Positions 32,581-43,839 of a stretch of 64,000 nt of DNA are shown here, piece by piece (the stretch's first letter is position 1; every line of letters begins with the position of its first letter). The stretch is from Inia geoffrensis (taxonomy: Eukaryota; Chordata; Mammalia; Artiodactyla; Iniidae). Below the pieces are notes generated by a model that worked only from the letters and a program-made list of their open reading frames with translations, was not told where the DNA came from and searched no databases. The translations under genes and the position numbers were made by a program. The stretch lies in NCBI GenBank assembly GCA_036417435.1, contig CM070899.1, forward strand, positions 171,645,494 through 171,709,493. The letters run 5' to 3'.

Positions 32581-33952
32581 GTTTTAGGAGCTGTCACTGG
32601 CTCAGCCAAACTTTAAAACTGAGTTTAACCGAAGAGTGAGAATGCCATCAAAGTGCATTCTGTTTGTAATGCCTTTACCTCTAACAGACTGGAGAGTGAG
32701 GGTGGCAGTGTGGAGATCACTGTTTCTACCCAGTCACATGAAGCTCCCATGGTGCTTTCAAAGCCTTGAAACGCAGACCACAGCCAGCCAGCTATCCCTA
32801 GATCCTAAGGTTTTTTACACAAGCCAGGAAGGATGCCAGCCTAAGCCATCAACAGGCATCTTCCAGCCTCACCAGGGACAGAAGAAGAGGAGAGGAATTT
32901 GATCTCCAGTTGGTAGCCCTTAAATAAATGGAAGACAGTTTTACAAAGCATGAAGCAATAAGGAAATTATTGAGAAATGTGAGATCTGTGTTGAGAAGAT
33001 ACGAACTATCTTCTAAGATTAGTGCTGTTTCTGCCTCAGACACATCCACCCAAAGGGCAGGCAGGAAAGTCATTGATGCTTGATTTTGAAGCGTTCCACT
33101 TCCCATGGTGAAGTTCTAGCTTCCTACCAGCTTGTGTGTTCAGACCAAGTCCTCTGATTTCAAAGGAGCCCATGTGTTAGCCCAGAGTATATATTTCCTG
33201 GCTTCAGAGATAAAAATAGTTCCTTGTTATGAAACAGTTTGGATCACATGTCATGTACAAAAATCTCTCTTGGGCTTGGGTTGCCTCACCTGGAATCCTC
33301 CGTGTCTGACACAGGGAATTAGCGGGTGATGCTGATACTGTCATTCTTCATTTGGGGGCTTGGCTCTGTTCCCTCTTTTCAGCAGGGGCAGAAATCCTTC
33401 TGACTCAATGCCAGCCTCTTTGATCCTTCCCTCCCCCTTCTGCCCCAGACCTGTCCTCACCCCACCCACACCCACAGTACTGAGGGACATACTACACTGA
33501 GCCTTTGGGATTATGAGTTGGAAAACATCTGGTTGGTAATGTCCATCTTCGATCCAACAAGTCAATTTAGGTTTAATCAGAAGGGTCATAGTTGTTGCTG
33601 TTCCCTCTTAGGACCAGGGGTTATTTGTGATATGGAGCTTGGAGTATGCCTTCCTGTGTGTTAGCCCTTGTCCTTCTTTCGCTCTGATTCCTTAGTACTT
33701 TCAGTGACTGCCTCTCCATCAATTGGTTGGTTCAGTGATTGGTACAGTCAAGCCCAGAGTCCATCTAGCTGCCCACCTTTCCTGCAGGTCCCACATTCAA
33801 CACAGTCAACATACCCCTATTCAACTCAGTAACTTTCCTCCAATCTGGCCCCTTCCCTACCCAGTCTCTCCTGGCTACTGATGCCTCCGTCTCCTCTCTT
33901 CTCCCTCTGAATTGTCCATGCCATCACTTGGGGTGCTTTATTTCTTACCTAA
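32581..33952. other. Unique sequence, no gene seen
   Basis: No repeat recognised over 1.3 kb. Plus-strand frame 32636-32902 (88 codons) and minus-strand frame 32849-33106 overlap and look random. A CT-rich segment (33830-33905) may be old L2 but is not clear. Confidence 0.48.
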
Positions 33953-34455
33953 ACTTTTTTTTTTGGAGTGCAGTTGCTTTACAATGTTGTGTTAGTTTCC
34001 ACAGGTGTACAGCAAAGCAAATCAGTTATATATATATGTATGTATACACATATATATGCATACATATATATGTATGTATCTATTCTTTTTCAGGTTCTTT
34101 TCAATTATAGGTTACTACAAGATATTGAGCAGAGTTCCCTGTGCTATACAGTAGGTCCTTGTTAATTATCTATTTTACATATAGTAGTGGGTATCTGTTA
34201 ATCCCAAACTCCTAATTTATCCCTCCCTCCACCACCTCTCCCCTTTGGCAACCACAAGTCTGTTCTCCATGTCTGTGAGTCTGTTTCTGTTTCGTAGATA
34301 AGTTCATTTGTGTCATATTTTAGATTCCACACGTAAGTGATATCCTATGGGGTTTTTTCTTTCTTTCTCTGTCTGTCTGATTTACTTCACTTAGTACGAA
34401 AATCTCTAGGTCCATCCATGTTGCTGCAAATGGCATTATTTCATTCTTTTTCGTG
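33953..34455 (-). mobile_element. 5'-truncated L1 with internal TATATG expansion
   Basis: Poly-T at 33954-33964, then TGGAGTGCAGTTGCTTTACA. The reversed CAGTTATATATATATGTATG block has expanded into a TATA/TATGTA simple repeat at 34026-34080. The element continues through AATCCCAAACTCCTAATTTA and TTTGGCAACCACAAGTCTG to CAAATGGCATTATTTCATTC in the ORF2 end. No clear target duplication. Confidence 0.85.
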
Positions 34456-34479
34456 CTCTCTTGGGTTGCATGCCAGGCC

Positions 34480-34585
34480 TCTGGTCACATGCTCATTGCA
34501 CGGTGCTCTAAGCTGCCACCTCCTGGTCTGTCTCCCCATTAGGCTGTGAGCTCCTGGGGGCAGGAATAGTGCCGAGTGAGATGGT
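34480..34585 (+). repeat. L2 fragment
   Basis: CTGCCACCTCCTGGTCTGTCTCCCCATTAGGCTGTGAGCTCC followed by TGGGGGCAGGAATAGTG matches the L2 segment CTGTCTCCCCCACTAGACTGTAAGCTCCATGAGGGCAGGGA. Confidence 0.65.
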
Positions 34586-34605
34586 ACCCAAGGATAAGAC
34601 TGGAA

Positions 34606-35979
34606 GGGTGGTTCTCACGCTTTTTGGCCTCAGGCTCCCGTATACTCTTAAAAATTATTGAGGCTGTCAAAGAGCCTCTTGTTTCTTATGTGAGTAAACA
34701 GGTATTGTTAGTTACCATATTTGAAATGTAAACTGAGACATTTAAAAATTATTTATTCATTCCTTTAAAATCAACAATAATCATCTCATTACGTGGTATT
34801 ACAAATGCTACATTTTTATATAACCGTTCTTCAGCATAAAATGTACTAAGAAGATGGACATTGTTTTACATTTTTTCGAAGCTCTTTATGTTTGTAGAAT
34901 GTCTGGCTTATTAAGAGAAGACAGCTGGATTCTCATAACTGCTTCTACATGCAACCCTGTTTAGTGGGATATGAAGACAGTTTAAAGTACATGAAGACAG
35001 TGCACGTTGACTGTGGGTAGTCGTCTACACCAAAGCTGACAAGTGGTAGCTTCTTTCATGCGACTGTGATGTGAAACCTGAAACCACAGGGATGAAATTT
35101 TCTCTGTTACCTGGAAACTTTTGATCTCTCCTGCTCTTAAAAATCCTTTTTTTTTTTTTGACCCCTGCATGATTTAGTTACACCAGGCATTGGTCGCTTT
35201 GAAAATACGGGTCCACTAAGTTCTAAAGATCTTCCAAATGATGATATATTTTATTACATTTCATTCAGCTTTTTTTCAAAAAGCTGAAAGTATTAGGAAG
35301 CTATCGAACTCATGGTGAGTTTTCCAAAGTTTGAATTTCTACTGAAAAACCCAGATTTTATCATTGGCCATAAATATTGTCAGTTAATTTGCCTCAAAGG
35401 GACAGACCCATACTTTGTTTATTTTCAGGAAAATGCCTTTTAAATACCTAAGTCTGAATAACAGGTTTTTGTCACTTGTTGTTTTTAATTAAAAATGGTG
35501 TTCTGGGGGGAGGGGGGGCAAGGCTAGTTCAGCTTTCAACTCCATCCCATAAGTGCTTTTACTTGAGACACACATCATACTTCATTATGTATGTGACACA
35601 GCTGCTTTATGCATACTTGCTTTCTCAGGAAGGAATATTAAAAAGAGGTGTACTCAATGTCCAGAGTTACTAACGTTAATATTTACTGCTTCATCAGGAT
35701 TATGCCTGAGTGAAACTGGCACTCATTTTCCTTCAAGTGCTTGGAGGGGAAGGACTCAACGACCACCAGTATAGTTTGGTGTCTTTGCCTCGATCTGTGC
35801 TGATCGCCAGCTGTGTCACCAGCTCCCTGGCGCACTGTCTTTGCACCATCAGTGCAAATGTTAATCCGGTGAAGAAAGCAAGTGAGGTCTTAGTATTATA
35901 AAATAGTTCTGACCTTGTGGACCCTTTGAAAGGGCCTGGGAGACCCATGAGTGCACAGACCACACTTTGAGCACCATGG
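34606..35979 (-). mobile_element. hAT DNA transposon fossil with transposase remnant
   Basis: The left end TGGTTCTCACGCTTTTTGGC and right end CCACACTTTGAGCACCA are the diverged hAT terminal repeats (CAGTGGTTCTCA ... TTTGAGAACC). Between them lie about 1.37 kb, longer than most small hAT relics. On the minus strand, codons at 35839-35862 read NICTDGAK, matching the conserved ICTDGA motif of hAT transposases; the Asp belongs to the catalytic region. The frame is broken soon after. The 8-bp target duplication is no longer evident. Subfamily not assigned. Confidence 0.75.
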
Positions 35980-36639
35980 GGCCAGAGGGTGAGGCCGAGG
36001 CCCTTGGCAGGGGCTGCAGAATTAGTCAGTGCTATGCCGGGAAGGACGGGAGGGGAGAAGCCACGTGGTCAGATTTGTACTTTAGAGTGACCATGGTGGC
36101 CTCAGGGTGGAGCTGGGAAATTGGAACTGGACATCACTGCCAGAATTAGCCATGTTTTTTTGAGTTGCCAAATGCATGTATAAGATTAAGTAAGCTCCCC
36201 ATTTTTCAACACTTTGGAGTGGTGTCTTTATGCAGATCACATTCAACTGCATGAATAAATTAGGTTGCAGGTATTTCTGTTCTTGTGCCTACTATGTGCG
36301 GGTTACTCGGTGGATGAATCCTAGGCATATATTCATGTGTCCGTGTGTATAAACTTGGATGTACAGGCACCGTTGGCTGGTCAGCCTCCCAGCCCATTAC
36401 TTTCTGGCCCAGTTTGTTTTATCATCAGCAGTGCATTCCTTGGACTATACACATTCATCCTGTATCATATGTGGAAAACATTTGTTTACCATGGAGACCT
36501 CCCACTCAGGGGAAGTGTGGGAGACTCACTACTTAGTTAAAAGGTCCAGGTCAATGTATATTCAGAAGTAATCGCCCATCATTTGCTCAGGCTAGCAGTG
36601 CTAGCCCAGGATTCCATTCAGAAGGCCTGCCTCTCTGTG
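35980..36639. other. Unique sequence, no gene seen
   Basis: Three overlapping plus-strand frames at 36337-36571 in all three phases reflect a stop-poor stretch and not a gene. Nothing else recognised. Confidence 0.5.
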
Positions 36640-36920
36640 GGTCTCTTTAAAAATACTAAGCAAAAGACAATGGCTCTTCAGACTCAGCTGATGCCATTAT
36701 GATTGATCTCAGCCAATTTTTAAGGTAATTGATGATATTGCCTTAGTTGAGTCTGTTAGTGCAAATAATTATTAATCAATATGCTCTCAGCTCTTACTTG
36801 AGAGGATAATTCGAACACATGATTTATTCTGAATCATTTCAATTGAGCTACCTTTATAAGAGGAAAATCAATGGGCGAGTGGTCTAAAGCACTTTAATTA
36901 TCTGCTGCTCCATCCTCTTT
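36640..36920. promoter_or_regulatory. Candidate conserved non-coding element
   Basis: Dense homeodomain-like words: GGTAATTGATGATATTG near 36724, AATAATTATTAATCAAT at 36764-36780, and CACTTTAATTATCTGC near 36890. There is also a TGATTTATTCTGAATCATTTCAATTG region with imperfect inverted symmetry. Repeat-free. Functional role is inferred from character only. Confidence 0.33.
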
Positions 36921-38639
36921 TCCCAGCCGTATCTACCCGGTGGTTGGCTGCCCCACTCTGGCAAGGGTGACAGGAAGGTTTTCATTGCCATGGGAGAAAG
37001 ATAATATATAGCTCATCTTTGATGGACTAAGTTGATAACAGTGAATTAGTTAAATGCCTTAAAAACAAAGCCTGGTGGCTTCACTTTCGGAGAGTGTAGT
37101 TAGTGCTGCCCTAGAAAAGGAAGGAACACATCGCTGATTTCCCTCCAGTTGGAAAGCAGTTTCCTGTTGTGGGTATGAGTGTCGTGTAAGTCAGTTTACC
37201 CTGAAAACACAGGGAGACCAGGATCACAGAAGGAGATTCAGGGGGGAACGCTTGGGGCTGCGCTTATAGTGCCACCCCCCTGGCCATGTGATTGCTTCAA
37301 TCAGTTGTTGAAGGTGCTTTGTGACTTCCTTATGCTAAGACTTTCCGACCCGGGGTTCGTTGTTTTGCCCTTTCAGGCAGTGTCTTGATGAATGCTGTGG
37401 TCTGGTATTTTTTTCTGTGAGACAAGATGCAGAAGAAAATGATCCACACCAGGACTGATGCTGCCTTTGTCCCTGGAAGAGCTTCCAAGCATCTGTTTCG
37501 GTTGTGCTTGGGAAGGGTACAGGAATGTGTGGGCCTTGGCCGGGGACTTTCAAACGTGATTCTAACAGATGGGAATTTTCAACGACACTTCCCTGCATTT
37601 TCCTTGTGGAAGCATCGAGATGTTCTGTGACATTTCTTGCCCAATACCATGCCTTTTGATGCTATTATGGTGTCTCTAAATGGCCAGCTGTGAAGGTGTC
37701 CACCAGGCTTCAAGACCAGTCCTTGAAGCCTCCGCTCCCTCCCCCTGCCCCATGCCCTCCTGTCACCAAGACTCCACACACCAGTAAACTGAAATCCAAC
37801 TCATTGGTAGCTGCTGGCGCAGGGGCCTTTCTCCAGAAGGAGATGTTCTTACGCACTGAATAGAGTTCATATTATCAGTTAAACAGTGGGAGAGAGCAAA
37901 GGTGGGTTCTGAAAGGACGTGGGGTTTTTCAGGAGCTAATGCAGTAGACAGCTCTGGAATGCCTGGCTTGGAATTAGTACACAGGGAGGACCAAGAAAAA
38001 CGAAGGCCCGTTTCTGGCCACAGGAAGTCACAGTCCTGTTGGGAAGGGCTGGAGCGGAGAGGGGAGACATCAGATGTTAAGGATACAGGAGACACGGGCT
38101 GACCCCAGAAGGGCAGCGGGGAGGCAGATGTCTGGACCCTCAACACCCAGCGAAGAAGAAGGAGAGACTGGTGGGCCACATGGACCCTTGAGGTTGGCAC
38201 CGCTCTGTGCCCCTTCCCGCCCCTGCCCCAGCTGTTCCACTCAGTGTTCTCTGGGGATAGCAGCTCACTCTAGGCTGATCAGAGGGCAACACAGGCGTAA
38301 AATCTGGGGCCAGCCGTGGTCTCTGAGATGACTTCTTCCATAATGACTCTCAGAGTCGCCCGTGGAGGCCAGGGGACCAGAGTGAGCTGCGACTGAGGGT
38401 CAGACCTCATATTCCAACTCGTATAAGCAGATCCACGTTGGAAAGTCTTTCTGAGGGGGGCGCTGGTGGGAAGCTGGCGGGTGTCTGGAAAAGTTGAGTC
38501 TCCTTTCCTCAAACATTCCCCGCCCCGCTCCGCTCCGCCTGTATTTCTTCTCTCTTACGTTGTCTTCCTCCGTGCGCATCAGTTGAGTTAAAGCGTGAGA
38601 GGCTGACCCCTCTCCACTGCTCCCTGGAGGAGCTCCCTG
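36921..38639. other. Unique sequence, GC-moderate, no gene seen
   Basis: The GC-richer part (37690-38600) opens frames on both strands, including a 145-codon minus frame at 37763-38200. These overlap antisense frames and show no domain. CCCCGCCCCGCTCCGCTCCG at 38520-38540 is an isolated Sp1-like patch without a CpG island around it. Confidence 0.48.
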
Positions 38640-38830
38640 GTCCAGGTTAGGGACGTGCACCTTGACTAGCTCTGTGCTCTTAGGCACAGCACCCACTCCT
38701 CGGAGGCAGAGTTTTCCTATCTCTCAAACGGGTGTAATGCTTTACTTGGGGGGTTGTTGTGAGAGTTAAATGGGGCACATCTTAATGCACCTTCTAAACT
38801 GTGAAACTCTACAATATAATATTCAGTATG
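38640..38830 (+). repeat. Diverged MIR, sense
   Basis: CAGAGTTTTCCTATCTCTCAAACGGG near 38707, TTGTTGTGAGAGTTAAATGG near 38753, and a weak GCACCTTCTAAACTGTGAAA end follow the MIR block order CAGTTTCCTCATCTGTAAAATGGG, GTTGTGAGGATTAAATG. Confidence 0.65.
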
Positions 38831-39901
38831 TACACATGCGTGTGTATGTAATACAATATGTAAAGTGTTGTTTTACTTTTTCAATCTTACTATTATTCCT
38901 CCTTACCTACCCTGGGGCCCGTCAAGGTTCCCGGTAACTGTTCCAGTTCCAAGATGAAGCCCTGAGTGGGAGCTGTGGTCACTGCTTGCCCTGTCACCTT
39001 GTCACCAAAGTTACTTAAATGTCCTAGAGCTGAAAAGTGAGAGAGAAAAGTATCCTAAAATAAATGCCATGTCTGGTTCCACAGAGAAGTTCAGTAAATA
39101 CCCAGCAAATGAAGGCATTACTTACAGTGATTCCTTTTTCCCCCTTTGTTTTTTGTTTTTGTTTCTGTTCTTAACATACGAGAAGACTCATTTAAAGCCT
39201 TTTCTCCTTCCTCTGGTGTGTTTGGAGACCTGTATGACAGTGTGCCCTAACGTTGTGTAAGAGTGATGACATGATCCAAAGGAGTGTTTTTCAGCACAAA
39301 GGAATGGGTTTCTCAAAGACCAGTAGAAATTGCCAAAGATATTTGTGGATCAGGACTCTGGGTCATGCTTACACAACCTCCCAACTGTATTCCCAGGTTT
39401 CAAGTGAAAATAACAGAGATAAAGGCAGAAAGTACATGTGTAAAGATGATATATGAATGGCTCCTCTAATCTACATAACAAAATAAACCAGGGGTCTAGG
39501 CCCTAAAAGTGATGGTCGTGGTGGCTCCCCTTATTCCAGAGGAAGGGCTGTGGTAGGTGACCAGCATCACTTGTTTAAGCAGAACAGAGGAAGGCTGCAA
39601 AGCATTCAAGGCAGGAAGGGGCAATAAATACTACCCGCAGTTGGAACGGCAGGAGACCTTGAGGTGAGCAGAACGTAATCGCTCAAAGTGGAATTCGGCC
39701 AGGGCCTCCACCAAGGGACACAGAGAACTTTCCAAACAGCCAAGACCTCTGTCTCATCTCCTCCCAATGATGAGAAAGTGAGATGTGAAATTCCTTTCTG
39801 GAGGTGGGATTTGCTTTTCATGATAAGTTCTGATCTCTTTTGCAGGCTTTGAGTCTGATAACCAAGGGTCCCAAAATAGATCCTTGAGGAAAAAAGTTAA
39901 A
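38831..39901. other. Unique sequence, nothing recognised
   Basis: Ordinary non-coding DNA before a young SINE. Confidence 0.5.
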
Positions 39902-40136
39902 AAGCCGAAGGCCTGGGCTTCCCTGGTGGCGCAGTGGTTGGGAGTCCGCCTGCCGATGCAGGGGACGCGGGTTCGTGCCCCGGTCCGGGAGGATCCCGCG
40001 TGCCGCGGAGCGGCTGGGCCCACGAGCCATGGCCGCTGGGCCTGCGCGTCCGGAGCCTGTGCTCCGCGGCGGGAGAGGCCACAGCGGTGAGAGGCCCGCG
40101 TACCACAAAAAAAAAAAAAAAAAAATCCGAAGGCCT
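39902..40136 (+). mobile_element. Young, CpG-dense CHR-type SINE with target-site duplication
   Basis: The element is 39915-40125. The head and tRNA-like A/B boxes are intact and the tail is about 19 As without interruption. By eye the 210 bp hold about two dozen CpGs, more than any other copy here, so little CpG decay has occurred. AAGCCGAAGGCCT (39902-39914) and AATCCGAAGGCCT (40124-40136) differ at one base. Open frames of up to 144 codons across it on both strands are SINE translations. Confidence 0.96.
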
Positions 40137-40279
40137 GCACAGAGTGATGTGCAGGCATTGGTGATCTGGGTTGTATGTAAATCCACAACCCATTTAACAG
40201 AGGAAGACCTAGTTAGGGAGACTTGGTTTTCTTATAAGGCATGAATAAGTGCTCTGGGTAGTCTGCCTCTGTGGAAAAC

Positions 40280-40400
40280 AGAATAATGCTAATAATTTGC
40301 ATTTATATAATACCCCTTGGCTTGTGGATCTACAAGCACTTTGCAAACATTAATTAATTCTCTAAACCCCCTGTGAGCCAGGGGTGCCCTCGATAGCTAA
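40280..40400 (-). repeat. MIR fragment, antisense
   Basis: TAATAATTTGCATTTATATAATACC, CTACAAGCACTTTGCAAACATTAATTAATTC and CCTGTGAGCCAGG correspond to the reversed MIR 3' half (AACATTTATTGAGCGCTT, AAGCGCTTTACATGTATTAACTC, CCTATGAGG). Confidence 0.66.
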
Positions 40401-41424
40401 TCACGAAGTGGGGGGCCAGAGATTCTTGCCGGAGTGGAGATCCAAGTTAGTCGAACACTACAGGCCTTGGGAGCCAAGGAGGTTGCATGGAATTTTTATG
40501 AGAAAGAACCACAAAGGTAGAATGTGTATCAGCCTGTGTGGGAACTACACCTGGATTTTATGACCAGGTTGAATGAAGGTCTATCCACTGAGAATTTAGT
40601 TTCTCCCCTGTGATTCCAGGCGTTTGTCGTGCAATGTGCTGTGTGACTGTTTTGCCTCTCTCGCTGTTCCCTCTTCATTATGAAAGCTCTGCTTGTACTT
40701 GGTCTGAAACCCCAGAGATCTGGGTTCAGTTCACCTCTGCACAGTATAGGAGGACGGGCAGCAACTGGGCCATGCTGGAAATCAGTATTTCCTTGGCGGT
40801 TTTAATAGTCAATTCAGAGAATCATTCATTGATTGATTTATTCCCTCAATCACTGCTTTATTTGGCAAACACAAGTTTTTGAATTTTCACTTCCTATTAG
40901 ACATTGGATTTATCCCCAAGGACTTAAATATGAGGAAAGCAATTCCTGCCTCATGGTCTACCGGCTCCATGCTATTTTCTTTATTCTCCCCATGTCAGGT
41001 GAGTATTTTCGTTTCCCCAGCTTGCTTATCTGACAGAGCCTTAGGATCATTGAAATGTTTTTGCAATTTGGATGTAATTTACCAATAAACATTATGGACT
41101 TGAATTTCTTATGAGAAAGACACACTTCGCGTGGGAGATAGCAATGGTGTGGCATAAAAGATCCCATTTACGTGTGCAGTGAAATCTCACTTATTCTAGC
41201 CTCTTGGAACGAGCGTTGGAAATTGTGAAGTTCAAGTTTTAACTTGTTTTTTAAAGAAATATAATTTTTTTAAAAAAGAAGTGCATCAATAGTTTGAAGC
41301 TAGGCCAACGAAGTGTTGCTTGTTAGGGGGACTGGCAGTTTGCTTCTACTGAATAGATAAGGTTTGTTCGTGAGCTTCTGGCCTGCGTCACCTGGAGCAG
41401 ATGGGTACTTTCGAAGTGTTTTTT
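40401..41424. other. Unique sequence, no gene seen
   Basis: Around 40700-40740, CCCCAGAGATCTGGGTTCAGTTCACCTCTGC is faintly MIR-like. A CAGGTGAGTATTT string at about 40997 matches a splice donor, but I found no matching upstream acceptor and frame. Otherwise unremarkable. Confidence 0.45.
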
Positions 41425-41735
41425 CTTTTTTTTTATTGACTTTTTATTTTTTTACTGGGGTACAGTTGCTTTACAATGTTGTGTTAGTTTATACTGTACA
41501 GCAAAGTGAATCAGCTATACGTATACATACACCCCCTTTTTGGATTTCCTTCCCATTTAGGTCAAGGCAGAGCATTGAGTAGAGTTCCCTGTGCTATACA
41601 GTAGGTTCTCATTAGTTATCTGTTTTATCCATAGTATCAATATATTGGGAGATGTCAATCCCCATCTCCCAATTCATCCTACCCACCCCCTTCCCCCTTG
41701 GTATCCATACGTGGGTTCTCTACGTCTGTGCATGA
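41425..41735 (-). mobile_element. 5'-truncated L1 tail
   Basis: Poly-T and TTTACTGGGGTACAGTTGCT, then GTACAGCAAAGTGAATCAGC, AGAGTTCCCTGTGCTATACAG, and CCAATTCATCCTACCCACCC with CCTTGGTATCCATACGTGGG mark a reversed L1 3' end. A perfect 10-bp hairpin (TTGGGAGATG at 41645-41654, CATCTCCCAA at 41663-41672) has arisen inside it from ordinary L1 sequence. Confidence 0.84.
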
Positions 41736-42977
41736 GAGCTGGTTAAAGCAGTTGTTTCCTATGATAGATTCCCATTGTGTTTGACTTTTTACAAATACAA
41801 GTAATTGCACAACAGCTCTTTATAGATTAGTGCACAAGCCAACTTCAGTCTGGCTCTTCCCAACTTATAAGAACGAGCGATATATGAATTGCTGAAATAG
41901 ATCCTGTGTTCACACACGTGTATATCTGTACCGTGGTGCAAATCAGATGAAATGGTTAAATCGTTGTGGGAGAGTTAAATCATTTTTATGTTACTTTCAA
42001 GTTAGCTAGCATATAAGGAGAGATCTATTTGGGGGGAAAAATGTATGTATTTTTTCAAGAATTTTTGAGCTCTAGGAAAAAGGATGAGGTTATGCTATTG
42101 CTTCCAAAGTCTTTGCTGAGCTGGCTGCCAAGACAGTGACACAGGCGTGGTCTGAGGAAGAAGAGAGCTCTGTTCGGTGTGTGTAAAAGATCAAACAGGC
42201 CCAGACTCCTCCAAGAAAGGCACACAGTTTCTTTCAGGATGTTGCCAGCTGTTTTTGCTGTGCAGTGGTGTTAAGCTTTACAGATTGGAAACATCTGGCT
42301 TTTCACCAGCCGTGTGTCCTCAGAAGGAGAGCGGTGTTAGCCGAAGTAAATTCACCAAATTCTTATCTGACACATTTAGTTGACCCTGATACGATAAGTT
42401 GGGGCAATTTCTGAGGATGAATCGTGTTTCCAGCTGTGCAACTTTTCTCTTCGATCCTTCCCCTGCCTTTGGAAGAATCTGGGTTTTAAAATTTGGAGCT
42501 ATGCCTTTATTGGGGGCTTTCAAAGGCAACTGTCAGGTCAGTAGCCATGTCTGAAAGTACCAATGTTAGTTGCATAGAGGTCAAACACAATGTTTCTTGT
42601 AGGGATGTCCTGAATTATGAAGCTGCAAAGCAATCGCACGTAACCAGGTGTCAGCAGGTTTCAAGAAGATGGCTTGTTACCTATGGCTGTTAAGATTTCT
42701 GGTGTTAAGTGATTTTGGAGAAAAGAAAGCAAATTTGCAGATAGTAGAAAAGTTTGTATGTATCTACCAGACACATACTGAGAAACAAGAACAAATTATA
42801 GTGATGGGACTCTTGGTGGTGTTTACCTTCTGAAAGCATCCTTTATGGCTTGGAGGCTCTTTCCTTCTTCAGCATTTTACAGAAGTGGTAGGGAGATGTT
42901 GGGGCTGAAACTTCCTCTAAGTCTCTCTCCTAATTTTAGCATGTGAATGTGTTTTAACTTGCAAAATAGACATTATA
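41736..42977. other. Unique sequence, no gene seen
   Basis: AT-leaning unique DNA; no repeat family or exon recognised. Confidence 0.5.
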
Positions 42978-43282
42978 CAGATTTGTATTTTTTTAACATC
43001 TTTATTGGGGTATAATTGCTTTACAATTGTGCGTTAGTTTCTGCTTTATAACAAAGTGAATCAGTTATACATATACACATGTCCCCATATCTCTTCCCTC
43101 TTGCGTCTCCCTCCCTCCCACCCTCCCTATCCCACCCCTCCAGGCGGTCACAAAGCACCGAGCTGATCTCCCTGTGCTACGCGGCTGCTTCCCACTAGCT
43201 ATCTACCTTACGTCTGGTAGTGTATATATGTCCATGCCTCTCTCTCACCATGTCACAACTCACCCTTCAGATTTGTATTTTT
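42978..43282 (-). mobile_element. Young 5'-truncated L1 with perfect 15-bp target-site duplication
   Basis: CAGATTTGTATTTTT is exact at 42978-42992 and 43268-43282. Between them is the reversed young L1 tail: AACATCTTTATTGGGGTATA, CATATCTCTTCCCTCTTGCG, CGGTCACAAAGCACCGAGCTG, CGCGGCTGCTTCCCACTAGC, TATATATGTCCATGCC. Intact CpGs and identical flanks make it one of the youngest L1s in the window. Confidence 0.95.
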
Positions 43283-43504
43283 GAACAGCGATCCACAAAC
43301 TGAATGTTGGTTAATTGGATCATAGCTTCCTACTGAGTTAAGGCTTCAGAGCTGACTGATCCATGTTTATAATTGGTCTGCCCTTGTCATTGGTCTTGGC
43401 ACTTTAGCTTTAAGTGTCTCCAGAAGTTAATGACCTGTTAAAACAAAATCCACTAGAGAAAGTTCTTAAAAGAGACTGGTCAAGCCAGGGATATTTATAT
43501 TGTG

Positions 43505-43655
43505 TCAGCAGTAATTTTGCACGCCTATGGTGTGCCAGGCATGTATCTGCACAAGAATCCCATCAAGATGGTAGCAATTATCTTCATTTTACATTGAGGC
43601 TCAGAGAGGTGAAGTACCTGGCCCCAGGTCACACAGCGAGTAAGTTCCTGTGTTA
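43505..43655 (-). repeat. MIR fragment, antisense
   Basis: CCTATGGTGTGCCAGGCATG, TTATCTTCATTTTACATTGAGGCTCAGAGAGG and CCCCAGGTCACACAGCGAGTAAG are a well-preserved reversed MIR core (TATGTGCCAGGCACTG, CATTTTACAGATGAGG..., AAGGTCACACAGCTAGTAAG). Confidence 0.8.
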
Positions 43656-43839
43656 GTTGCCTCCCTGGTGACCAAAAATATGTTGGAGTTTAGGTAATCA
43701 TCTTGGATTACTTAGCCTAGCCCCTTTTCCAATTTTAAAGAGCTCAGAAGATGAAAAGGAAGCCCTTGAGTATGCAGGGTGAGTACCAAGCACTAAGCTG
43801 AATACTCTTCCCCTTGCTAATGAGGCTTTTCTTGTTCCA

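Noticed and set aside
38515..38545. GC-box patch that might be a promoter
   Set aside because: Only about 30 bp and not embedded in a CpG island; no open frame or repeat of the motif.
39754..40244. Several 68-144 codon frames on both strands
   Set aside because: All pass through one SINE. The same translated words recur at 1411, 6465, 16696, 17406, 28518, 53681 and 57304, showing a repeat and not a gene family.
40990..41002. Strong splice-donor-like CAGGTGAGTATTT
   Set aside because: No convincing acceptor and coding frame upstream; single donor words occur often by chance.
41645..41672. Perfect 10-bp hairpin TTGGGAGATG/CATCTCCCAA
   Set aside because: Lies within an L1 tail and arises from ordinary L1 sequence by a few substitutions, so not an independent structure.
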